Shown here: positions 25,874 through 34,614 of the stretch, piece after piece | Layout of the letters: each line of letters opens with the position of its first letter | Position numbering within the stretch: the stretch's first letter is position 1 | DNA from: Hydrogenophaga pseudoflava | GTDB taxonomy: Bacteria > Pseudomonadota > Gammaproteobacteria > Burkholderiales > Burkholderiaceae_C | Assembly: GCF_031020795.1 (NCBI RefSeq) | Contig: NZ_JAVHJP010000006.1 | Span: forward strand, 124,001 to 188,000 | DNA: 64,000 bases | Direction: 5' to 3' | Position numbers and translations under genes: made by a program | The notes under the pieces: generated by a model | Seen by the model: the letters and a program-made list of their open reading frames with translations, nothing else | The model's database searches: none | Told to the model about the DNA's origin: nothing

Positions 25874-27497
25874 ACAGACCGGTCCGACGACACCGCGCGC
25901 CGCAACCCGTCCATGGGGCCGGGTGACGCTGTGGTTGGCACTGGCTGTCGGCATCGGATGGTTGCTGCGAGGTCGTCAGTACCTGTTCAACCGGTCGCTT
26001 TGGCTGGACGAGGCCTATCTGGCGGTCAACTTCCTCGAGCGCGATCTGGGACAGCTGCTGCTCGAGCCGCTCTCCAACGGCCAGGTGGCTCCGCTGGGGT
26101 TTCTCGCGCTGACGAAGTTGCTGACGGCCCTGCTGGGGGTTCAAGACTGGACGCTGAGGCTGCAGCCGCTGGCCGCCGGCGTGCTGACCTTGCTGGCGGC
26201 AGCGGCGCTGGCGCGCAGGACGCTGTCGCATGGCGCCGCCCAGGCCACGTTCGTGGGCCTGCTCGCCCTGTCCCCGGTGCTCGTCTACTACAGCTCCGAG
26301 TTCAAGCAGTACCAGAACGACGTGCTGGCTACGGTGGGTCTGCTCTGGCTGGCTGCGCGCTTCGATCTGCAACGGTGGCCGAGAGACGGTCTCATCCTGG
26401 CAGTGGCAGGTGCTTTCGCCATCTGGTGGTCGCACCCCAGCCTGTTCGTTCTCGCAGGCGTGGGGCTGGTGCTATGGAGCGAGGCGATCCGCCAGCGCCA
26501 GCGAGCCGCCTGGCTGGCGTTGACTGGCATGGGGCTGCTGTGGTTGCTGGCCTTCGCCTTGCACCACACCCTGGTGATGAACACCCTTGCGGGCAACCGG
26601 CACCTGCTGGACTTCTGGAAGTTCGCCTACGCACCGCTGCCCCCGGTCTCGCCGGGCGACTGGCGCTGGTACCTGGACAGTGCGCTCGCGCTGGTCTACC
26701 TCGCCATGCGCCATGTGGGCGTGGCGCACCACGGCATGCTGGCCTCGTGGTTCGACGGACTGAACATGGGTCTTCTGGCACTGTCAGCGGCGGGTTCGGT
26801 GGCGCTGGCATGGCGCGCACCACGGATCGCAGCCATCGGGCTCGCGGTGCTGCTGGCCACATTGGTTGCATCGGCGCTGCACCTCTACCCGCTCCGGTCG
26901 CGACCCACCCTGTTTCTCGTGCCGCTGGTGCACCTCGGTCTCGCGGCCACGGTCCAGGCGGTGCTGGACGGAAAAAAGCTGCCGGCGCGACAGCTGCTGG
27001 CCATGACCGTCACCGGCTTTGTGCTTCTCGTGCCTGCCGCCGCCTCGTGGAAGGTCGTGCGCAAGCCCCACAACGACCAGGACATGAAAGGTGCACTCCT
27101 GCACATCTCGGGCCAGATGCAAGCTGGAGACGGCGTCGTGATCGACTCCATGTCGCACAAGGCCTTCAACTTCTACTCGCGCACGCACGATCTGAGCGCC
27201 ATGCCCGTCGTGGTCTTCCGCCCCACCCCCAACCAGCACCACGACGCGATCGCCACGGTGCGCCGCCTGTGCGGCGAACAGCCCATGCGGCGCAGCTGGG
27301 TCATCGTCACCCACCGGCTCCAGGCACGCGCCAGCTTCCTGGAACACATGGCCTCCGTTGCCCAGCCTCTGCAGCGGTGGAGCGGACAGGGTGCCGCTGC
27401 GCTGCTGCACGACTTCGGGGAGAGTGACTACTGCAGGACATACACCCCGCCCACCCGCACCACCGTGGCGCCCCCATCAGCGCCGCCAAGACAGTGA
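25845..27497 (+). CDS. GT-C type membrane glycosyltransferase (GT39/ArnT-like)
   Basis: 550 residues with some ten membrane spans. The first external loop holds the GT-C catalytic-loop pattern SLWLDEAYLAVNFLERD (Asp-Glu as in ArnT/PMT), and the last 160 residues form a soluble periplasmic domain. Such enzymes move a sugar from polyprenyl-phosphate to a lipid, protein or glycan outside the inner membrane. It starts with GTG at 25845, overlapping gspB; a later GTG near 25923 is possible. Its stop overlaps the start of a methyltransferase gene. Donor and acceptor are unknown; the genes downstream suggest a pentose donor. Confidence 0.85.
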   Translation: MAPDTTSTTEQTGPTTPRAATRPWGRVTLWLALAVGIGWLLRGRQYLFNRSLWLDEAYLAVNFLERDLGQLLLEPLSNGQVAPLGFLALTKLLTALLGVQDWTLRLQPLAAGVLTLLAAAALARRTLSHGAAQATFVGLLALSPVLVYYSSEFKQYQNDVLATVGLLWLAARFDLQRWPRDGLILAVAGAFAIWWSHPSLFVLAGVGLVLWSEAIRQRQRAAWLALTGMGLLWLLAFALHHTLVMNTLAGNRHLLDFWKFAYAPLPPVSPGDWRWYLDSALALVYLAMRHVGVAHHGMLASWFDGLNMGLLALSAAGSVALAWRAPRIAAIGLAVLLATLVASALHLYPLRSRPTLFLVPLVHLGLAATVQAVLDGKKLPARQLLAMTVTGFVLLVPAAASWKVVRKPHNDQDMKGALLHISGQMQAGDGVVIDSMSHKAFNFYSRTHDLSAMPVVVFRPTPNQHHDAIATVRRLCGEQPMRRSWVIVTHRLQARASFLEHMASVAQPLQRWSGQGAAALLHDFGESDYCRTYTPPTRTTVAPPSAPPRQ

Positions 27498-28219
27498 CCG
27501 AATCCGGCCCATTCAGTTACAGCGGCACCGAACTCGACCTGTTTGCCACTGCGAGTCACTGGAAGACCTATTGGTCCCAGGTCATTGACCCCTATCTTGG
27601 CCAGCGTGTGCTCGAACTGGGTGCCGGAATCGGTGCCAACGCACGGGCGCTCCGACACCGCCACCTCGCCCGCTGGCTCAGTGTCGAGCCTGACGCAGCC
27701 ATGGTGGGCCAAATCAAGGAGTCCATCACGCGAGGAGAGCTCTCGCCCCGCCACGAGGCGGTCTGCGGCACCTCGCTGAACCTGCCCCAGGACGAGCACT
27801 TCGACACCATCCTCTACCTGGATGTACTGGAGCACATCAGGGACGACCGGGCCGAACTGGAGCGCGTGACCCGACTTCTGCAACCGGGTGGACATGTTGT
27901 GATCCTGGCGCCGGCCCACAACTTTCTCTACACGCCTTTTGACAGAAAGATCGGGCATTTCCGCCGGTACGACAAGGCGATGCTGCGCGCCATCGTGCCG
28001 CAGGAACTTCGCATCCGCCGCCTGCATTACCTCGACAGCGTCGGGATGCTCGCCAGCCTCGCCAACCGGTTGCTGCTCCAGTCCGACTCGCCGTCGCCCG
28101 GCCAAATCCGGTTCTGGGATTCGGTCCTGGTGCGCATGTCCCGGCTGGTCGATCCGCTGACCGGTTTCCAGCTGGGCAAGAGCATCGTCTGCATCCTGGA
28201 TAGGCCCGTGCACCTGTGA
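27494..28219 (+). CDS. Class I SAM-dependent methyltransferase
   Basis: A 241-residue cytosolic enzyme. Motif I RVLELGAGIGANARAL (about 35-50), acidic motif LSVEPDAAM, motif IV DTILYLDVLEHI and post-motif LLQPGGHVVILAPAHNFLYTPFD are all present, followed by a Lys/Arg-rich HFRRYDKAML typical of glycan- and lipid-cluster methyltransferases. It starts with GTG, overlapping the GT-C gene stop (GTGA). It probably methylates a sugar or lipid made in this cluster. Confidence 0.88.
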   Translation: MTESGPFSYSGTELDLFATASHWKTYWSQVIDPYLGQRVLELGAGIGANARALRHRHLARWLSVEPDAAMVGQIKESITRGELSPRHEAVCGTSLNLPQDEHFDTILYLDVLEHIRDDRAELERVTRLLQPGGHVVILAPAHNFLYTPFDRKIGHFRRYDKAMLRAIVPQELRIRRLHYLDSVGMLASLANRLLLQSDSPSPGQIRFWDSVLVRMSRLVDPLTGFQLGKSIVCILDRPVHL

Positions 28220-28610
28220 GCCTCCATCCGCATGAGCAATTCAATTCAGCTGCGAAATCGGACTTCGAAATCACCGCCGCTCGACATTTAATAAAGAAAT
28301 AAGTCAGACAGGAGAAAATCCGATTCAGCCGAAGAATTCAAACATTTCCTCACACGGAAATGCATTCAAAAACAAAGCCTTGCCGGACCCCGCCGCGGCG
28401 CACCGGCATGCCGATGCAATCGGTCGAAACACGATCCTTCCGGTGGTTTAGGCGGCCCAATATGCGGCGCATTGCCGCGTCGGGCCAATTTGCACCTGGC
28501 CCGACGGCCAATCGGCCGCAACCGGCCTGCCAGTACAATGCCGCGGCCTGCGCCCCAGGCCATCGTCACTGAATCGAGCGAATCCTGCCCCACCCGCCCC
28601 GGAGCCCTGC
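28220..28610. other. 391-bp intergenic region with AT-rich first half
   Basis: No gene seen. The first 150 bp (28240-28370) are strikingly AT-rich against this genome (TTTAATAAAGAAATAAG), and the second half returns to high GC. TACAAT at 28534-28539 is a fair -10 box for the decarboxylase operon, 72 bp before its start, but no matching -35 stands at the right distance. No terminator is evident for the upstream operon. Confidence 0.5.
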
Positions 28611-29560
<950 letters not shown>

Positions 29561-29564
<4 letters not shown>

Positions 29565-30511
29565 GCTTCGCGCAGCACGAGATCGTGATCGTGACCCCGG
29601 TCTACGAAGACCTGGAAGCCAGCGGTCGGCTGTTCAAGGAGCTGGCCAAGGAGTTCGGCCAGCGGGTGTTCGTGGTCGCGGTGGACGACGGATCGGTGCG
29701 CCAGCCCCTGACCATCGCCAGCCTGACCGATGCGCGCGTCGCCGGGGTGGTGCTCAAGCTGCGGCGCAACGTGGGCCACCAGCGGGCGATCGCCATCGGG
29801 CTGAGCTATGCGGCCGAGCATCTGACGGCGCATCAGAAGGTGGTGGTGATGGACTCGGATGGCGAGGACCTGCCCTCGACCATCCCGGAGCTGCTCAAGC
29901 CGCTGGACCGCAACGATGTGGACGTGGTGGTCGCGCAGCGCAAGAGCCGTGTGGAGACGCTCAAGTTCAAGGCCTTCTACCAGGTCTACAAGCGCTTCTT
30001 CAAGCTGATGACCGGGCGTCCGATCAGCTTTGGCAACTTCATGGCGCTCAAGCCAGCGGCGGTGCAGCGCCTGGTGGCGATGCAGGAGCTGCCCATCCAT
30101 GTGGCGGCGGCCGTGCTGGCTTCCAAGCTGCGCACCAGCGTCTGCCCGCTGGACCGCGGCCCGCGCTACGCCGGCCAGTCCAAGATGAACTTCGTGGGCC
30201 TGGCGCTGCACGGCTTCAAGGCCCTGATGGTGTTCGCCGAGGACGTGCTGGTGCGGGTGGGCATCTTCAGCGCGGTGATCGCTGCGTTCTCGGTCGTGGG
30301 ATCGGTCAGCGCCGTGGTGCTGAAGCTGCTGGGCTACTCCACGCCCGGCTGGTTCTCGCTGGTGCTGGGCATCTTCGTGCTGCTGTTCCTGCAGACCGGC
30401 GCCCTGGCGCTCATGACCCTCATGCTCACCGGCGTCATGCGCAGCGGCAGCGTGGTCACCGCCATCGCCCACCGCGAGTTCATCGCCGAGGTCATCGAGA
30501 CCGCCCCATGA
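29561..30511 (+). CDS. Family 2 glycosyltransferase, ArnC/DPM1-like
   Basis: 316 residues: a GT2 catalytic domain ([42 protein letters not shown] with the DxD-type acidic residues) and two C-terminal membrane helices (about 230-255 and 265-295). This is the layout of polyprenyl-phosphate glycosyltransferases such as ArnC, so it should load a UDP-pentose made by the preceding gene onto undecaprenyl phosphate at the cytoplasmic face. Start and stop both overlap the neighbours by 4 nt. Confidence 0.9.
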
Positions 30512-30918
30512 ACGACGGCGTGGTCGCCTCCCATCCGCGCCACGAGCTGTTTCGGTTCGTCGTCAACGGACTGGTCGCCACCGCGGTCCACTACGCGGTG
30601 CTCACCTTCAATCTGAAGGTGCTGGGGTTCGGTTCCGCCGGGCTGGCCAACCTGTGCGCGGCGGTCGTCGGAATCACCAGCTCGTTCCTGGGCAGCCGTT
30701 TCTATGTGTTCGCCAGGTCCGCGCGACAACCCTGGCTGCCCCAGCTGCTGAAGTTTGGCGGCCTGTATGGCGCCATCGCGGTGCTGCACGGCCTGGTGCT
30801 GTGGCTATGGACCGACCGCCTCGGCCTGGACTACCGCGCCGGATTCGTCATCGCCACCGGTCTGCAGGTCTCGCTCAGCTACCTCGGCAACAAGTTCCTG
30901 GTGTTCAAACCCTCATGA
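30508..30918 (+). CDS. GtrA family membrane protein
   Basis: 136 residues with four predicted membrane spans, beginning LFRFVVNGLVATAVHYAVL and ending SYLGNKFLVF, both GtrA signatures. GtrA proteins are thought to flip polyprenyl-phosphate sugars, and they commonly sit next to ArnC/GtrB-like GT2 enzymes, as here. The ATG overlaps the GT2 stop (ATGA). Confidence 0.9.
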   Translation: MNDGVVASHPRHELFRFVVNGLVATAVHYAVLTFNLKVLGFGSAGLANLCAAVVGITSSFLGSRFYVFARSARQPWLPQLLKFGGLYGAIAVLHGLVLWLWTDRLGLDYRAGFVIATGLQVSLSYLGNKFLVFKPS

Positions 30919-31502
30919 AGCTCTTTCGCGCGCTCGCTGCCACCGCCCTGTTTGTCGTCCTGCTGCTGGCGGTCTACTACCTGCACATCCGTTTCTTTGC
31001 GGTCAACGTGGTGTTCTATTCGGCCATCGCCGACGGCGTGATCGCCGCCCTCCTCACAGGACTGATCATCTCGACCAGCCGCACCTTCAACGGTTTCGAG
31101 AAGCTGCAACTGGTGGTGATCTGGCTGCTCTCCGGCTACTGCTTCGCCATCTCGGTGCCGACCGTGATCGACCGCTCGCTGTCCTTCTACATCCTGGAGA
31201 AAATCCAGCAGCGCGGGGGCGGCATCCAGCAGAGCCGCTTCGCCGACGTGTTCACGCAGGAGTACCTCAAGGAACACCGGCTGGTCGATGTGCGGCTGAC
31301 CGAACAACTCGAATCGGGCACCATCGCCATCCAGAACGGTTGCGTCAAGCTCACCGAAAAGGGCCAGCGCCTGGCCGCCGCCAGCCGATACTTCCGCCAG
31401 AACTTCCTGCCCAAGCAGCGCCTGCTGATGGGCCAGTACTCCTCGGACCTGACCGACCCGTTCCGCCAAAGCGCAGACGTCGTCGACTACCAGTGCCAGT
31501 GA
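30915..31502 (+). CDS. Unrecognised membrane protein with winged-helix-like C-terminal part
   Basis: 195 residues; no family recognised. Three hydrophobic segments (about 5-25, 33-53, 62-82) are followed by a soluble 110-residue part. Within it LTEQLESGTIAIQNGCVKLTEKGQRLAAASRYFR resembles the wing and last helix of a winged-helix domain (LTxxGxxLA). By the positive-inside rule that part is probably cytoplasmic. It is in the middle of the sugar-transfer operon with 4-nt overlaps on both sides, so it likely works with GtrA or the ABC protein. Confidence 0.75.
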   Translation: MKLFRALAATALFVVLLLAVYYLHIRFFAVNVVFYSAIADGVIAALLTGLIISTSRTFNGFEKLQLVVIWLLSGYCFAISVPTVIDRSLSFYILEKIQQRGGGIQQSRFADVFTQEYLKEHRLVDVRLTEQLESGTIAIQNGCVKLTEKGQRLAAASRYFRQNFLPKQRLLMGQYSSDLTDPFRQSADVVDYQCQ

Positions 31503-32098
31503 GCGTGTTTCTGGAGATCCGGGACCTGGGCTTTGCCTGGCCCCGTCAGGCACCACTGTTTGCCCACCTAAACGCCTCGCTGGCACCGGGCCTGGCCCTG
31601 CTGACCGGCGACGAACAGCGCGGCAAGTCCACCCTGCTGCGCCTGCTGGCCGGCGAAATCCGACCGCAGGCAGGAACACTGCGTCTGGGCGGACAGGACA
31701 TCGGTGAAGCACACGCCGGACTGCGGCCCAACATGACGCGTCCCGATCTGGACCCTGTGATCGTGGCCGACTGGCTGCGCGGGCAGGTGCCCCAGGGCCC
31801 GGCGCGCGACCGGCTGGAGGCCCACATCGACGGTCTGTCGCTGGGCGAGCACCTGCACAAGGGCTTCTACATGCTCTCCGCCGGCGGGCGGCGCAAGGTG
31901 GGTCTGGCCGCCGCCATGGCCCTGCAACCTCCGCTGACCCTGCTGGACCAGCCGTTCTCGGCGCTGGACCTGGCCTCGATCCGCTGCCTCACCGGCTGGC
32001 TGCGGGAACAATCCCAGATCACCGACCGGTTGGTGCTGCTGGCGGACTACAAGGCGCCCGCGGATCTGGCCATCTCTCAGCGCATCGACCTGGGCTGA
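31499..32098 (+). CDS. Degenerate ABC ATPase-like protein
   Basis: 199 residues with a clear ABC fold: Walker A GDEQRGKST (about 38-46), a signature region LSAGGRRKVGLAAAMA and Walker B LTLLDQPFSALD. Two catalytic features are changed. The Glu after the Walker B Asp is Gln, and the switch His is missing (LVLLADYKAP where VTHD is expected). It should bind ATP but hydrolyse poorly. It starts at GTG 31499, overlapping the upstream stop (GTGA); GTG 31505 is possible. No channel subunit of its own follows. Confidence 0.85.
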   Translation: MSVFLEIRDLGFAWPRQAPLFAHLNASLAPGLALLTGDEQRGKSTLLRLLAGEIRPQAGTLRLGGQDIGEAHAGLRPNMTRPDLDPVIVADWLRGQVPQGPARDRLEAHIDGLSLGEHLHKGFYMLSAGGRRKVGLAAAMALQPPLTLLDQPFSALDLASIRCLTGWLREQSQITDRLVLLADYKAPADLAISQRIDLG

Positions 32099-32100
32099 CG

Positions 32101-32129
32101 GCCTGGCGGGCCTCAGCGCCCGCCCAGGC
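32101..32129. terminator. Hairpin between convergent ABC-like and acyl-CoA dehydrogenase genes
   Basis: GGCGGGC (32105-32111) pairs with GCCCGCC (32118-32124); an outer GCCT/AGGC pair follows after a one-base bulge. It lies across the end of the acyl-CoA dehydrogenase gene between two convergent genes. It lacks a T-run, so termination would be weak or Rho-assisted. Confidence 0.35.
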
Positions 32130-33279
32130 CCATCGAGCGCGAGATCACCTCCTTCATGATCTCGTTGGTGCCGCCGTAGATGCGTTGCACGCGCGCGTCG
32201 GCGTAGGCGCGGGTGATCGGGTACTCCCACATGTAGCCGTAGCCGCCGTGCAGCTGCACGCACTCGTCCATCACCTTGCACTGGAGGTCGGAGCACCAGT
32301 ACTTGGCCATGCTGGCGGTCGCGGTGTCGAGCTTGTTCTCGCACACCAGTTCGCAGCATTTGTCGACGAACACACGCGCCACCTGTACCACCGTTTGCAG
32401 CTCGGCCAGGGTGTACCGCGTGTTCTGGTAGCTGGCCACCGGCTGGCCAAACACCTTGCGGTCCTTCACGTACTGCACTGTCCAGTCGATGGCGGCCTGC
32501 GCCGAGGCCACGGCGCCAATCGCGATCTGCAGACGCTCCCAGGGCAGCTGCTCCATCAGGCAGATGAAGCCCTTGCCCTCGAACGCGGCGCCGCCCAGCA
32601 GGTTCCCGGCCGGCACCTTCACGTTGTCGAAGAACAGCTCCGACGTGTCCTGCGCCTTCATGCCCAGCTTTTTCAGGCGCTGGCCCTTGGAGAAGCCTTC
32701 CATGCCGCGTTCGACGAGGAACAGGCTGGTGCCTTTCGCGCCGGCCGACGGGTCGGTCTTGGCGACCACGATCACCAGGTCGGCGTGCCAGCCGTTGGTG
32801 ATGAAGGTCTTGCTGCCGTTGAGCACATAGTGCGAGCCATCCGCGCTCTTGATCGCCGTGGTCTTCACACCCTGCAGGTCGCTCCCGGCGGCCGGCTCGC
32901 TCATGGCAATCGCCCCCACCATCTCGCCGGTGGCCAGCAGCGGCAGGTAGTGCTTTTTCTGCGCCTCGGTGCCGTAGTGCAGGATGTACGGCGCCACGAT
33001 CTCGCTGTGCAGGCCAAACCCGATGCCACTGACGCCGGCGCGGGCGATCTCTTCCATCTGCGCGACCGAGTACAGCCGGTCGGCGTCCGCCCCGCCGTAG
33101 GCTTCGGGCATGGTCATGCAGAGGAAGCCGTTTTCACCGGCGGAACGCCAGACGGCGCGGTCCACATAACCCTGCTCTTCCCAGCCGTCGTGAAACGGGG
33201 TGACTTCCTTCTCGACAAAACGACGGAAGCTGTCGCGGAAGGCCTCGTGGTCGGCGTTGAAAAGCGTGCGGTCGATCAT
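32113..33279 (-). CDS. Acyl-CoA dehydrogenase
   Basis: A 388-residue FAD enzyme for alpha-beta dehydrogenation of acyl-CoA. The family signatures are AIAMSEPAAGSDLQGVKTTA (FAD contact), GSKTFITNGWHADLVIVVAKTD and, near the C-terminus, QLHGGYGYMWEYPITRAYADARVQRIYGGTNEIMKEVI. The catalytic Glu of the short/medium-chain type would be in the RIYGGTNEIM segment region. The start at 33279 gives MIDRTLFNADHEAFRDSFRRF. It is divergent from the thiolase operon across a 110-bp gap with a palindrome. Confidence 0.93.
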   Translation of the reverse strand: MIDRTLFNADHEAFRDSFRRFVEKEVTPFHDGWEEQGYVDRAVWRSAGENGFLCMTMPEAYGGADADRLYSVAQMEEIARAGVSGIGFGLHSEIVAPYILHYGTEAQKKHYLPLLATGEMVGAIAMSEPAAGSDLQGVKTTAIKSADGSHYVLNGSKTFITNGWHADLVIVVAKTDPSAGAKGTSLFLVERGMEGFSKGQRLKKLGMKAQDTSELFFDNVKVPAGNLLGGAAFEGKGFICLMEQLPWERLQIAIGAVASAQAAIDWTVQYVKDRKVFGQPVASYQNTRYTLAELQTVVQVARVFVDKCCELVCENKLDTATASMAKYWCSDLQCKVMDECVQLHGGYGYMWEYPITRAYADARVQRIYGGTNEIMKEVISRSMGLGGR

Positions 33280-33317
33280 GGCTGTCACCTTTCGGACTGG
33301 GCAGGTTGATTTATACA

Positions 33318-33329
33318 AAGCAATTGCTT
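33318..33329. promoter_or_regulatory. Palindromic operator candidate in the beta-oxidation divergent region
   Basis: AAGCAATTGCTT is a perfect 12-bp palindrome, 39 bp from the dehydrogenase start and 61 bp from the thiolase start. A TATAAA-type -10 for the minus strand (complement 33310-33315) and a TATACT -10 for the plus strand (33340-33345) flank it on both sides. A single repressor, for example a TetR-type acyl-CoA sensor, could thus control both directions; no such gene is nearby. Confidence 0.55.
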
Positions 33330-33389
33330 GGCAAAAGTCTATACTGATCCGATTGGGTCCGGCACCGGACTTTTCCCATAGGAGACACC

Positions 33390-34595
33390 ATGAGCGAAGC
33401 CTTCGTCTACGACGCCATCCGCACACCGCGCGGCAAGGGCAAGAAGGACGGCAGCCTGCACGAGGTCAAGCCCGTCGACCTGCTGGCCGGCCTGCTGACC
33501 GAACTGCAGAAGCGGAACGACCTGGACACCACTGCTGTGGACGACGTGGTCATGGGCGTGGTCTCTCCCATCGGCGAGCAGGGTTCGGTGCTGCCCAAGG
33601 TCGCCGCCCTCAAGGCCGGCTGGGACTGGCGCTGCGCGGGTGTGCAGCTCAACCGCTTCTGCGCCTCGGGCCTGGAGGCCGTGAACATGGCGGCCATGAA
33701 GGTGAAGAGTGGCTGGGAAGACCTGGTGGTCGCCGGGGGTGTGGAGAGCATGAGCCGCGTGCCCATCGGTTCGGACGGCGGCGCGTGGGCGCAGGACCCG
33801 GAGACCAACAGCGCCACCCTGTTCGTGCCGCAGGGCATCGGCGCCGACCTGATCGCCACGCTCAACGGCTTTTCCCGGCAAGACGTGGACGCCTTCGCGC
33901 TGGAATCGCAGAAGCGCGCCGCGGCCGCGCGCGCAGCTGGTCACTTCGACCATTCGGTCGTGCCGGTGAAGGACAAGATGGGCCTGACCATCCTGGAGCA
34001 GGACGAGTTCATCAAGCCGGGCACGACCATGGAAGGCCTGGCCGGTCTCAAACCCGCGTTCGAGCAGTTGGGCGCCATGGGCTTCGACGCCGTGGCCTTG
34101 CAGCGCTACCCGCAGGTCGAGCGCATCCACCACGTGCACCACGCCGGCAACTCGTCCGGCATCGTCGACGGCGCGGCGGCCATCCTGATCGGCAGCGAGG
34201 CCGCAGGCAGGACGCACGGCTTCTCGCCGCGTGCGCGCATCGTTTCGGTCGCGCTCTCGGGCGCCGACCCGACCATCATGCTGACGGGCCCCATGCCCGC
34301 CGCGCGCAAGGCGCTGGCCAAGGCAGGCCTGACCATTCACCAGATCGACCTGTTCGAAGTGAATGAGGCTTTTGCCGCCGTGCCCATGAAGTTCATGCAG
34401 GAGATGGGCGTGCCGCACGAGAAGGTCAATGTCAACGGCGGCGCCATCGCGCTCGGCCACCCGCTGGGCGCGACCGGCGCGATGATCCTGAACACACTGA
34501 TCGACGAACTGCACCGGACCGGGAAACGCTATGGCCTGGCCACTCTCTGTGTGGGCGGCGGCATGGGCATCGCCACCATCGTTGAGCGCGTCTGA
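33390..34595 (+). CDS. Acetyl-CoA acyltransferase (thiolase)
   Basis: A 401-residue thiolase of the FadA/PcaF type. The acylated Cys is in [12 protein letters not shown] (about residue 90); the C-terminal catalytic His and Cys are in [15 protein letters not shown] and [11 protein letters not shown]. It cleaves 3-ketoacyl-CoA with CoA to acetyl-CoA and a shortened acyl-CoA. Ribosome site AGGAGA precedes the ATG. The next gene is the FadB-like multifunctional protein 19 nt downstream, so the two probably form the beta-oxidation complex. Confidence 0.94.
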   Translation: MSEAFVYDAIRTPRGKGKKDGSLHEVKPVDLLAGLLTELQKRNDLDTTAVDDVVMGVVSPIGEQGSVLPKVAALKAGWDWRCAGVQLNRFCASGLEAVNMAAMKVKSGWEDLVVAGGVESMSRVPIGSDGGAWAQDPETNSATLFVPQGIGADLIATLNGFSRQDVDAFALESQKRAAAARAAGHFDHSVVPVKDKMGLTILEQDEFIKPGTTMEGLAGLKPAFEQLGAMGFDAVALQRYPQVERIHHVHHAGNSSGIVDGAAAILIGSEAAGRTHGFSPRARIVSVALSGADPTIMLTGPMPAARKALAKAGLTIHQIDLFEVNEAFAAVPMKFMQEMGVPHEKVNVNGGAIALGHPLGATGAMILNTLIDELHRTGKRYGLATLCVGGGMGIATIVERV

Positions 34596-34614
34596 ACCAG
34601 CGGAGACCACGAAC

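Noticed and set aside
28360..28593. Small frames in the gap before the UDP-glucuronate decarboxylase gene
   Set aside because: 60-75 codon frames with no ribosome site or motif, in a region better explained as regulatory.
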